The notes under the pieces are model-generated. The model was not told the DNA's origin. It did not search any database and saw only the letters and a list, made by a program, of their open reading frames with translations. DNA of 64,000 nt from Phormidium ambiguum IAM M-71 (GTDB lineage: Bacteria > Cyanobacteriota > Cyanobacteriia > Cyanobacteriales > Aerosakkonemataceae), in assembly GCF_001904725.1 (NCBI RefSeq), contig NZ_MRCE01000010.1, positions 1 through 64,000 of the forward strand. The letters are read 5' to 3'. Both the position numbers and the translations under genes were made by a program. Positions within the stretch are counted from its first letter, which is position 1. Each line of letters begins with the position of its first letter. Below, piece after piece: positions 57,064 to 64,000 of this stretch.

Positions 57064-58095
57064 TTAAACCCAAAAGGTAACTTTAACTAATTGATCGGAT
57101 AATTGTCGGGGGTCTTTTCCAGAAGCGATCGCATCTCGAATCGATTCTACAAATACATGAATTGTATCAGCAGGAGTGTGAGAAAACTGGGTTCCGTATT
57201 TAGCGATCGCTTCTCCCTGAATACCCAAAATTTTCACATCTTGCTTGATAATATGTTGTGCTGTCCATTTAACAAACAAACGCGCTAATTTATTCCATAT
57301 TCCATAATTATAAGTAACATCTGTATAAACTAAGGTGGAATTTTCCGTTTCGGGAATTGATTGACTAGTAATGAACAAATGGCGATTTTTACCCATATTG
57401 TATTCTACACAAGTAATATTCGGCATATAAAAGCGATCGCTATGTTTAATTTCTGCATTCTGCTGATTTAGAAACCGACTAAACCATCCTAAATTACTAG
57501 TTTCATTACTATACTCTACCAAAACCGAACCATTTTTGCGCTCTACAATCATTTCTAGTTGTTGTTGGCGTGAGTTGCGAAAAACACCGGGATGCACAAA
57601 AGCAGTATGGGGAATATCAATGAAGTTTTCCACACAATTAGTAACATTATTGGCAAAACGATTAATAACTCGTACAGTTTCCCATCCAGCTTCTTGATAA
57701 TGGGGCATAGAAAATGGCGGAAAATCTTCATGAAAATGCTCAGTTAATCGTACATAAACATAACCATCTTTTTCTGTAGTTGGATAATTTTTTGCTCGAC
57801 GCTGTGGCGATAATTTAAAGGTATTTCCTTCCGCAGGAACAACAATAACACAACCGTTGCGATCGTACATCCAACCATGATAAGGACATTGCAATTTGCC
57901 TTGACAAACCTTTCCTGTGGATAAGCGACTGTTGCGATGCAAACAACGATCGCGCAATGCCACAGCTTGTCCATCTTCTCCCCGAAAAATTGCCAGCCAT
58001 TCGCCTAAGAGCGATCGTCTTAATACCATGTTAGGTTTTAATTGGCTACTCAGTGCAACTATGTACCAAAAATCTGTAAATTGCATAAAACCCAA
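57064..58095 (-). CDS. Rieske-type non-haem iron oxygenase
   Basis: A 343-residue oxygenase alpha-subunit-like protein. The Rieske cluster ligands are Cys51-x-His53 in DRCLHRN and Cys70-x2-His73 in QCPYHGWMYD. The mononuclear iron site is in ENFIDIPHTAFVH (His163, His168, Asp160 region). Related cyanobacterial enzymes include pheophorbide-a-oxygenase- and choline-monooxygenase-like types, which act on tetrapyrroles or aromatic/alicyclic compounds. It opens the four-gene cluster with a desaturase-family oxidase, an acyltransferase and a GH3-like enzyme. The ferredoxin or reductase partner is not encoded here. Confidence 0.88.
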   Translation of the reverse strand: MGFMQFTDFWYIVALSSQLKPNMVLRRSLLGEWLAIFRGEDGQAVALRDRCLHRNSRLSTGKVCQGKLQCPYHGWMYDRNGCVIVVPAEGNTFKLSPQRRAKNYPTTEKDGYVYVRLTEHFHEDFPPFSMPHYQEAGWETVRVINRFANNVTNCVENFIDIPHTAFVHPGVFRNSRQQQLEMIVERKNGSVLVEYSNETSNLGWFSRFLNQQNAEIKHSDRFYMPNITCVEYNMGKNRHLFITSQSIPETENSTLVYTDVTYNYGIWNKLARLFVKWTAQHIIKQDVKILGIQGEAIAKYGTQFSHTPADTIHVFVESIRDAIASGKDPRQLSDQLVKVTFWV

Positions 58096-58351
58096 TTTAT
58101 TTTAGTTAAAATTAGCGCGATAAAACCGATTTTTTATGTTATAATTAGCAAAATTATATTTTGTCAAACTATCAACATAAACTTACCTTAAAAGCGGGTT
58201 AAAAACTGATTAAACATTTTACTTTTCCCTTTGAGTCATAATAGTTAAAATGATATATATAGCGATCGGTTTGGGAATAATAACAATGTAACCCCAAAAG
58301 CCTGATGATAGCTGTAATTGAAGAAAAGTAGATGTTTAGAGGGATAGTATA

Positions 58352-58543
58352 ATGAGACACAAAATGAAAGAAATGATCGCAGTACAAGAAGAATTAGGCA
58401 ACCCTGCCTCACTCAAAAAAATTTTTCAAGATTACTGCTGGGAAGTAGACGGGCTAAAGTCTTATGAATTAGAGCAGAGATTTTATACTTATGCTCAAAG
58501 TTTATTTGACCAACAACAAAGAATGTTTAATTGTACGCAATAA
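58352..58543 (+). CDS. Small protein of unknown function
   Basis: A 63-residue protein with a good ribosome-binding site (AGAGGGA, seven bases before the ATG) and a composition like real genes: acidic, with LGNPASLKKIFQDYCWEVDG and LEQRFYTYAQSLFDQQQ suggesting two helices. There is no signal or membrane segment. I do not recognise a family. It lies between the divergent Rieske gene and the convergent CheR-like gene, so it is transcribed alone. It could be a small regulatory or stress protein; that is a guess. Confidence 0.55.
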   Translation: MRHKMKEMIAVQEELGNPASLKKIFQDYCWEVDGLKSYELEQRFYTYAQSLFDQQQRMFNCTQ

Positions 58544-58567
58544 AGGAATATTTAAATTTAAAATTCA

Positions 58568-59821
58568 TTAAATCTGATTCATACCTGCGGAATGTCGGTT
58601 CTCAACAAATGTCAGTATACTACCAAGCAAATGCTTGTGAGAGTGAAAGACAGGTGCGATCGCTATATCAAAATATTTCGTACTTTTTGAAGTATGCCAC
58701 TCGATATTCTTCAAACTTATTTGATGACGATTGCGGTAAAAACTTTTTGCAAAAGTATGGGAGGTAACTAATTTGCCAGGTGCGAGTTCTTGAAAGGGAC
58801 GATTCAAATCATCAAGTGTTAATTTAAATAAAAGATTTGCCTGCTCATTGGCAGCCATTAAGCAACCGTTGAAATCAATAGCGAACTGGGCAACAGGACT
58901 GCTTTGGAATGCAGCTTGCCAGAAATAATTTTGCATTGATATTGGATCGGCTGATTGCCGCTTATGGAATTTGGGATTAATACAAAGATGATCCTCTAAA
59001 TCGAGTTTTAATCCCTTGGCAAAGACTTTGTGCAACGAATGAACTGGTGTAAAAATTTGCCTGCGATTGACTAATGTTTCCGATTTACCCAGAAAGAGAA
59101 AACCAGTATTTTTGAGTGCAAAGTGAAAGCGAATTAGGATAGAAGTTTGAGCTTCCCGATTGAAATACATCAGCACATTACGACAGACTAACAAATCAAT
59201 CTTAGACATGGGAGCATTCTTTTCTAAGTCATGCTGAGCAAAAATAATGGTGCGGCGTAATTTTGGATGGAAAACATACCCTTGTTTAGTTAGCTCAAAG
59301 TATTTTTCCACCAAGTCGGAAGAAATGCCAGAAATTTCCCGATCGCTATAAGTACCCTGTCGTGCTTGCTTTATTGCTAATACATCGGCATCGGTGGCAT
59401 AGCACTGAACTCGCTGTAAACAAGACTCTATACCCAGGCTTTCTGCTAATAAGATTAACAGGCTATAGATTTCCTCCCCAGACGCACAGCCTGCACTCCA
59501 AACGCGAATCGGTTCATCAGGTTGCTTATTGGCAATAATTTGCGGAATAATATCAGAAGCTAAATAAGACCAGGCATCCGAATCACGAAAAAAAGAAGTG
59601 ACGTTGATCAGAACGTCGTCAAGGAGAGCTTGGTATTCTTCCGAGTGACTTTGCAAATACTGCAAGTAGCTACTATAACTATCAATATTGATGCTTTGCA
59701 TCCGGTGTCGAAACCGTCGCATTAAGGTAGCACGTTTATAGCCAGTCAAATCACATCCCCGATCGCGTTTCAGGTAATCTAACAACGCTTCAAATTCTGG
59801 ATTAGTTTCCGGTGTACTCAT
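58568..59821 (-). CDS. CheR-type protein methyltransferase with C-terminal PAS
   Basis: A 417-residue protein. An N-terminal CheR helical region and a SAM-dependent methyltransferase domain (about residues 10-270) carry NVTSFFRDSDAW, the SAM motif VWSAGCASGEEIYSL, DLLVCRNVLMYF and FLFLGKSETL. They are followed by a PAS-like domain (about 295-405). CheR enzymes methylate glutamates on chemoreceptors. Here no receptor or CheB methylesterase is adjacent. Instead it follows a hybrid kinase gene by 14 bp and a response regulator before that, all on the minus strand, forming a signalling operon in which the methylated target may be another sensor. Confidence 0.88.
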   Translation of the reverse strand: MSTPETNPEFEALLDYLKRDRGCDLTGYKRATLMRRFRHRMQSINIDSYSSYLQYLQSHSEEYQALLDDVLINVTSFFRDSDAWSYLASDIIPQIIANKQPDEPIRVWSAGCASGEEIYSLLILLAESLGIESCLQRVQCYATDADVLAIKQARQGTYSDREISGISSDLVEKYFELTKQGYVFHPKLRRTIIFAQHDLEKNAPMSKIDLLVCRNVLMYFNREAQTSILIRFHFALKNTGFLFLGKSETLVNRRQIFTPVHSLHKVFAKGLKLDLEDHLCINPKFHKRQSADPISMQNYFWQAAFQSSPVAQFAIDFNGCLMAANEQANLLFKLTLDDLNRPFQELAPGKLVTSHTFAKSFYRNRHQISLKNIEWHTSKSTKYFDIAIAPVFHSHKHLLGSILTFVENRHSAGMNQI

Positions 59822-59835
59822 GGGGGATTGAGGAT

Positions 59836-62800
59836 TTATTCGTTGGGTTTGTAAAGCGGTAGTCTGACAATAAAAGTTGCGCCAACTCCAACTCCAGCAC
59901 TTTCAGCATGAATGGTGCCATGATGGAGTTCGACGATATGGCGAGCGATCGCTAACCCCAGTCCCAACCCCTTAGTTGAATCTGACTCTCTGGCTTGGCG
60001 GAAGCGATCGAAAACATGAGGCAGAAAATCAACGGCGATGCCAATACCTGTGTCGCTGACAGTAATTTGAGTACAAGAGCGTTCAGGAAAATTATTATCC
60101 TCGATCGCTGACAATTCAACAGTAATGCAGCCTGATATGGGAGTAAATTTAATCGCATTAGTTAGGAGATTACAGACAACTTGACCGAGACGATCGCGGT
60201 CGCCCATCACCACCAGAGAAACATTTTTGACCTTACTAGTGTCACCATACCACACCAAGTTAATTTGTTTTGCTTGAGCTAAATTATCGACAGTGGCGAT
60301 CGCTTTATCAATAACCCCTTCTAATTCAACTGGTTCAAGGTTTAACCGCAGTTTACCTGCACTAATTCGAGAAATATCCAGCAAATCTTGCACCAGTTTG
60401 GCTTGCACTGTGGCATTGTGTTCGATGATATCCAAGGCTTTGTTCAACATAGCCGGACTAGAGGGATTGCTTCGCAAGAGGCGCGTCCAACCGAGAATCG
60501 AAACTAAAGGCGTGTTCAGTTCGTGGGAAACAACTGAGATCAATTCATCCTTACTGCGAATCGTGCTTCTTGCCTCTTGAAGTGCTTCCCCGCGTAATTG
60601 TGCCATCTGGAGATGAGTGGTAACGCGAGAAATGAGTTCTTGCGCCGAGAAAGGCTTAATCAAGTAGTCATCTGCGCCTGCTTGGAGCCCTTCTGCGATC
60701 GCATCCCCGCCCGCACGAGCCGAAAGCAGGATGATGGGAACCTCTCTGGTACGCGGATCTGCTCGCAATGCCTCCAGCAACTCGAAACCATCCAACCCCG
60801 GCATCATCACATCACTAAGGATCAGATCGGGGACTCGTTCTTGAGCTATTGCCAGAGCCGTTGCTCCATCTGCAACTGCTTCGATTTGCACGTACTCGCT
60901 GAGAATATGAGTTAAATACTCTCGCATATCAGCATTGTCATCGACTAAAAGCACGCGGGCAGAAGTAGAGTCTGTTTTTGACTGTGAAGATCCCCCTAAA
61001 TCCCCCTTAATAAGGGGGAATTTGACTAAATTCTCCCCCCTTTCTAAGGGGGGCTGGGGGGGTATCGTGGGAAGCCATCGCTCTGCTTCTGCCACATAAG
61101 CGGTAGCACCCATTGCAGTAGATGCTACCTGATTCAGGCGATTCTCCTGCTCATAGGCTATCCGATCGCTTTGCAAATGATCTGTTCCGAAAGGAAGGGC
61201 GATCGCAAAACAAGTTCCCTGCCCAACGATGCTACTAACATCAATGGTGCCACCATGCAGTCGAACCAGTTCATGCACCAGAGCAAGACCGATTCCCGAT
61301 CCTTCGTGAGTGCGTGCTTGAGTGCTGCGAATTTGATAAAACCGCTCAAACAAATGGGGCAGGTGTTCGGGGGCAATTCCAGTGCCAGTGTCTTGAACCT
61401 GAAGAATGGCTTGATTGCTATCTGTAGAATGCAAACTGACCCTGATTTTCCCCTCGAAGGTGAACTTGAAGGCATTGGAAAGCAGGTTGAGGACAATCTT
61501 TTCCCACATCTGTCGATCGACAAAAACGGGTTCGGGTAAGGGTGGGCAATCGACAATTAACTGTAAACCTGCTCGTTCGATCGCCGAACGAAAGACGCTG
61601 GCAAGTTCTGCGGTGTATGTTGCTAAATCCGTCGGTTCATAAACCGCTTCTATACGTCCGGCTTCAATGCGGGAGAAGTCAAGCAAAGTATTGACCAGTT
61701 TCAATAAGCGCAGGTTGTTGCGGTGAACCAGTTCTAGCCGTTCTCGGTGAATTGGGTCGAGGGGGTGAGTGCGATCGCTCAACACATCTTGCAGCGGAGC
61801 CAGTGATAACGTCAGCGGTGTGCGAAATTCGTGGCTGATATTGCTGAAGAAGAGAGTTTTGGCGCGATCGAGTTCTGCCAGAGATTCGGCGCGTTGGCGT
61901 TCTTGTTCGCGGGCAGATTGTTCTCGAACTCGCTGAATTTCCGATTCCCGCAGGGCTTGTTCAGCGCGGGCGCGTTCCACAGCTGCCCAAGTGCGCTCGG
62001 CGGTTTCGATCGCCAGTTCTATTTCCAGATCGCTCCAGTTTCTGGGCGTGCTTTGCACCAGACACAGAACTCCAACTGGCTTACCGTTTTTAATCACAGG
62101 TACATCGATATAGGAAATCACCTGCAACTGGATGCAAAGCTGCCTGACTTCTTCGTCTACCGTATCGGTCGTATGCACATCCTGAACCACAAAAGGACGA
62201 CCCGTATCCACCACCGCTTGCAAGATGGCAAAGCTGCTCAATGGATACACCCCAGCAACAGTCGGCAAACCGTCACGGGTAGCGTCCCGCCGAATAATGG
62301 CATTGCCATCCTTAATTTCGCAGTAGTAGCACCGCTCTGCTTCAAAATGATTCATGGCGGTGCGAGTGACTGTCTCCTCAATCTCAACCGGATCGGCAAG
62401 GGAGCGCAGCGCATCACTCATTCTCAGCAGAAACGCCTGCCGAGCCTCGCTTTCACGTAAGGCTCGATCGGCTTGTTTGCGATCGGTAATGTCGTAAGAG
62501 ACTACCAGTACACCATAGACTTCACCATTGGCCGATCGTAAAGGCGTACCCCGTGAAATGTAAAAGCGATTGTAGGCTTGATGTTCAACCTCAAACCGAT
62601 CGCCTGCAAGAGCTTTACGGTACTGTACCTCGTAACTAGCTGCGAGTTCAGAAGGCAACACTTCAAAAATTGTCCGCCCAACCAGATCTTCGGGTTGGAA
62701 GCCAGCAGCAGAGAGTGCCTCCCCCTCCGCAAGCCGATAGCGCAGATCGGAGTCAACCACAAACGCAGCACCACCCGGCAGATTTTCAATCATCGCTCGC

Positions 62801-62865
62801 AGGATTGCTTCCGAATCCTGCAACAGGTTACTGATGCAATGCTGCTTGTCATTCTCAGTTTGCAT
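59836..62865 (-). CDS. Hybrid histidine kinase with two kinase cores
   Basis: A kinase of about 1009 residues. A PAS-PAC domain (about 20-130) and a GAF domain (about 150-300) lead to a first HisKA/HATPase core (His345 in NISHEFRTPL, N-box LLSNAFKF, GSGIGLALVHEL), a receiver domain (Asp685 in SDVMMPGLDG) and a second HisKA/HATPase core (His781 in VVSHELNTPL, GLGLGLAIARHI). I chose the ATG at 62865, because it lies five bases after the upstream stop codon. A longer frame to 62916 would overlap that gene. A translated genome repeat separates the first kinase core from the receiver. It belongs to a three-gene minus-strand operon. Confidence 0.87.
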   Translation of the reverse strand: MQTENDKQHCISNLLQDSEAILRAMIENLPGGAAFVVDSDLRYRLAEGEALSAAGFQPEDLVGRTIFEVLPSELAASYEVQYRKALAGDRFEVEHQAYNRFYISRGTPLRSANGEVYGVLVVSYDITDRKQADRALRESEARQAFLLRMSDALRSLADPVEIEETVTRTAMNHFEAERCYYCEIKDGNAIIRRDATRDGLPTVAGVYPLSSFAILQAVVDTGRPFVVQDVHTTDTVDEEVRQLCIQLQVISYIDVPVIKNGKPVGVLCLVQSTPRNWSDLEIELAIETAERTWAAVERARAEQALRESEIQRVREQSAREQERQRAESLAELDRAKTLFFSNISHEFRTPLTLSLAPLQDVLSDRTHPLDPIHRERLELVHRNNLRLLKLVNTLLDFSRIEAGRIEAVYEPTDLATYTAELASVFRSAIERAGLQLIVDCPPLPEPVFVDRQMWEKIVLNLLSNAFKFTFEGKIRVSLHSTDSNQAILQVQDTGTGIAPEHLPHLFERFYQIRSTQARTHEGSGIGLALVHELVRLHGGTIDVSSIVGQGTCFAIALPFGTDHLQSDRIAYEQENRLNQVASTAMGATAYVAEAERWLPTIPPQPPLERGENLVKFPLIKGDLGGSSQSKTDSTSARVLLVDDNADMREYLTHILSEYVQIEAVADGATALAIAQERVPDLILSDVMMPGLDGFELLEALRADPRTREVPIILLSARAGGDAIAEGLQAGADDYLIKPFSAQELISRVTTHLQMAQLRGEALQEARSTIRSKDELISVVSHELNTPLVSILGWTRLLRSNPSSPAMLNKALDIIEHNATVQAKLVQDLLDISRISAGKLRLNLEPVELEGVIDKAIATVDNLAQAKQINLVWYGDTSKVKNVSLVVMGDRDRLGQVVCNLLTNAIKFTPISGCITVELSAIEDNNFPERSCTQITVSDTGIGIAVDFLPHVFDRFRQARESDSTKGLGLGLAIARHIVELHHGTIHAESAGVGVGATFIVRLPLYKPNE
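60990..61062. repeat. CCCCCTTAATAAGGGGG repeat inside kinase gene
   Basis: Two hairpins of the same family as in the NRPS gene are translated (minus strand) as QPPLERGE…LIKGDLGG in the linker between the first HATPase domain and the receiver. The reading frame is preserved. Confidence 0.8.
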
Positions 62866-62870
62866 AAAAT

Positions 62871-63899
62871 TTACTCGGAAATCCGTCCAGCCAGTTGCGC
62901 CACCATTTCCACCCACTCGCTCGGTGGAGCCAGTTTGTGCAAATGGGCTTCAAATCCTGCACTTAAAGCTTTTTCCCAATCTTCTTCCAGATAAGCTGTA
63001 ATTGCAACAGCCCGGATATGTTCTCCCTCTCTAGCTTCCTTGGCGCGGATTTGCCGAATCAGGCTATAGCCATCTTCACCGGGCATCCGAATGTCGCTGA
63101 GCAACACATCGGGATGAAATGCGTCTATCTCCTCTAATGCCGCCGCTGCACTTGCCACTGTCCTGACGCTAATGCCAGATAATTCTAGAACAGCAGTGAT
63201 AAATTCGCGCACGTTGGGTTCGTCATCGACAACGAGTACCCTTAACCCATCCAAGGATTGTGGTAGTTGCGATCCCGGCATTGTTTCTGGTGTTCGGCTT
63301 TGTTCCGAACTTGGTTCTGGAGATAGTTGAATAACCGTCGGCTGGGATTGACTCAACTGATACACCCCTATCCGCAGGTTTTCAATTAACCCATTGCTAT
63401 TACGGGCAAGTCCAATGTGTAGTTGTGCGGTAAAGGGTTGACCATCTCGTGGGCATAAATTAAGCTGCCAAACTTGTGTTCCGCTGTTTTGAGAAAGCTG
63501 GTTTAGTCTGGTGCGAAAGTTCAAGCGATCGCTTTCTGCCACATACACTGCCAGCGGCTTACCCGGTAAGTATCGTTGCGGCACGTTGAGTAATTGGGAA
63601 CTCGCCTGGTTTGCTTCTAGGATTAAGCCATTAGGGTCTGCGATCAGATAGGCGATCGGCAAATCATCAAATAAGTTGTAGTAATGGTAATAGTCTGCGG
63701 TAAGTCGCTGATGCTGCCCGAAAAGCTCTTCTGTAATGACTTCTGCTGCATCCAAATTTGTCTGCATTTCTTCAATATATAGGTGTAGCTCATCCAGCGC
63801 CGCATCCATTTCTTGCCAAATCCGCGCATCCCGATCGTGCGATGCTGCTATCTGTTGTCGGATTAATTGCAAATGGAGCCTTACCTGCTCGTTATTCAT
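62871..63899 (-). CDS. PAS-receiver response regulator
   Basis: A 342-residue protein. An N-terminal coiled coil (about 1-60) is followed by a PAS domain (about 65-185) and a receiver domain (about 215-340) with VLVVDDEPNVRE, Asp269 in LLSDIRMPGEDG and the late Lys in HLHKLAPPSEW. The receiver has no output domain after it, so it probably passes phosphate to, or takes it from, the hybrid kinase whose ATG lies five bases after its stop codon. It is the first gene of the three-gene signalling operon that includes the CheR-like protein. The start has no visible competitor. Confidence 0.88.
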   Translation of the reverse strand: MNNEQVRLHLQLIRQQIAASHDRDARIWQEMDAALDELHLYIEEMQTNLDAAEVITEELFGQHQRLTADYYHYYNLFDDLPIAYLIADPNGLILEANQASSQLLNVPQRYLPGKPLAVYVAESDRLNFRTRLNQLSQNSGTQVWQLNLCPRDGQPFTAQLHIGLARNSNGLIENLRIGVYQLSQSQPTVIQLSPEPSSEQSRTPETMPGSQLPQSLDGLRVLVVDDEPNVREFITAVLELSGISVRTVASAAAALEEIDAFHPDVLLSDIRMPGEDGYSLIRQIRAKEAREGEHIRAVAITAYLEEDWEKALSAGFEAHLHKLAPPSEWVEMVAQLAGRISE

Positions 63900-64000
63900 A
63901 AAAATTCCTATTGTTCTTGCCTATCTACTGACAATTTACCGGGCAGTCATAGCAGCCAGAGAGATATTTCCGCTTTCTTAAAAGGTTTCTTTTTAGTCTA

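Noticed and set aside
58531-58767. Plus-strand open frame of 78 residues after the small gene
   Set aside because: It overlaps the CheR-PAS gene on the other strand, whose C-terminal PAS region is well formed there.
61831-62460. Plus-strand open frame of 209 residues opposite the hybrid kinase
   Set aside because: The minus-strand frame has clear PAS, GAF and kinase motifs. The plus-strand product has low-complexity composition with no recognisable motif.

Overview
The window looks like a chromosome segment of a cyanobacterium, probably a filamentous or colony-forming one with a large genome. The GCGATCGC (HIP1) octamer is frequent throughout. Multi-PAS/GAF histidine kinases, DUF1400 and DUF3124 proteins, a haemagglutinin-type exoprotein and several well-known cyanobacterial intergenic repeat families are all present. 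I see no rRNA or tRNA gene.

Layout. 0.1-7.0 kb: a periplasmic PQQ-type sugar dehydrogenase lipoprotein, then a surface-polysaccharide set (two GT2 glycosyltransferases, a UDP-galactopyranose-mutase-like flavoprotein, a Wzx-like flippase). 7.0-11.3 kb: a compact sulfane-sulfur module made of a Cys-containing ArsR regulator, a persulfide dioxygenase, two half-size YeeE/YedE transporters and a SulP permease. AT-rich palindromes lie over the promoters of the regulator and the dioxygenase. 11.4-18.9 kb: a 1358-residue two-partner-secretion-type exoprotein with 195-bp tandem repeats, a GT39 transferase, another GT2 and a cytochrome b561. 19.2-29.8 kb: signalling, with a five-PAS/two-GAF histidine kinase, a GDP-mannose dehydratase on the other strand, and an operon of an RsbQ/KAI2-like hydrolase followed by two hybrid kinases. 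29.9-33.9 kb: a CPBP protease and a GNAT acetyltransferase gene cut in two by an apparently intact IS200/IS605 element (tnpA plus tnpB). 34.2-43.3 kb: a two-gene non-ribosomal peptide synthetase (C-A-T, then docking-C-A(N-methyltransferase)-T-TE). 43.4-53.7 kb: GT39, DUF1400 hydrolase, DUF3124 lipoprotein, a very large membrane/hydrolase protein of unknown role, a YihY protein and an OmpR-type regulator with a C-terminal Hpt domain. 53.8-58.1 kb: a minus-strand cluster of GH3-type adenylating enzyme, hexapeptide acyltransferase, sterol-desaturase-family oxidase and Rieske oxygenase, which looks like an undescribed small-molecule or lipid pathway. 58.4-63.9 kb: a small unknown gene, then a response regulator, hybrid kinase and CheR-PAS methyltransferase cluster.

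The most interesting points are: the sulfur module with matched operator-like palindromes; the IS605 insertion, whose old target gene can be rebuilt and whose TnpB guide can be predicted; genome repeat families captured in frame inside protein linkers (four in one NRPS, one in a kinase, one octamer tract in the large membrane protein); the RsbQ-like hydrolase coupled to hybrid kinases instead of a phosphatase; and the GH3/acyltransferase/desaturase/Rieske cluster. All functional calls come from reading the sequence. No database search was run.
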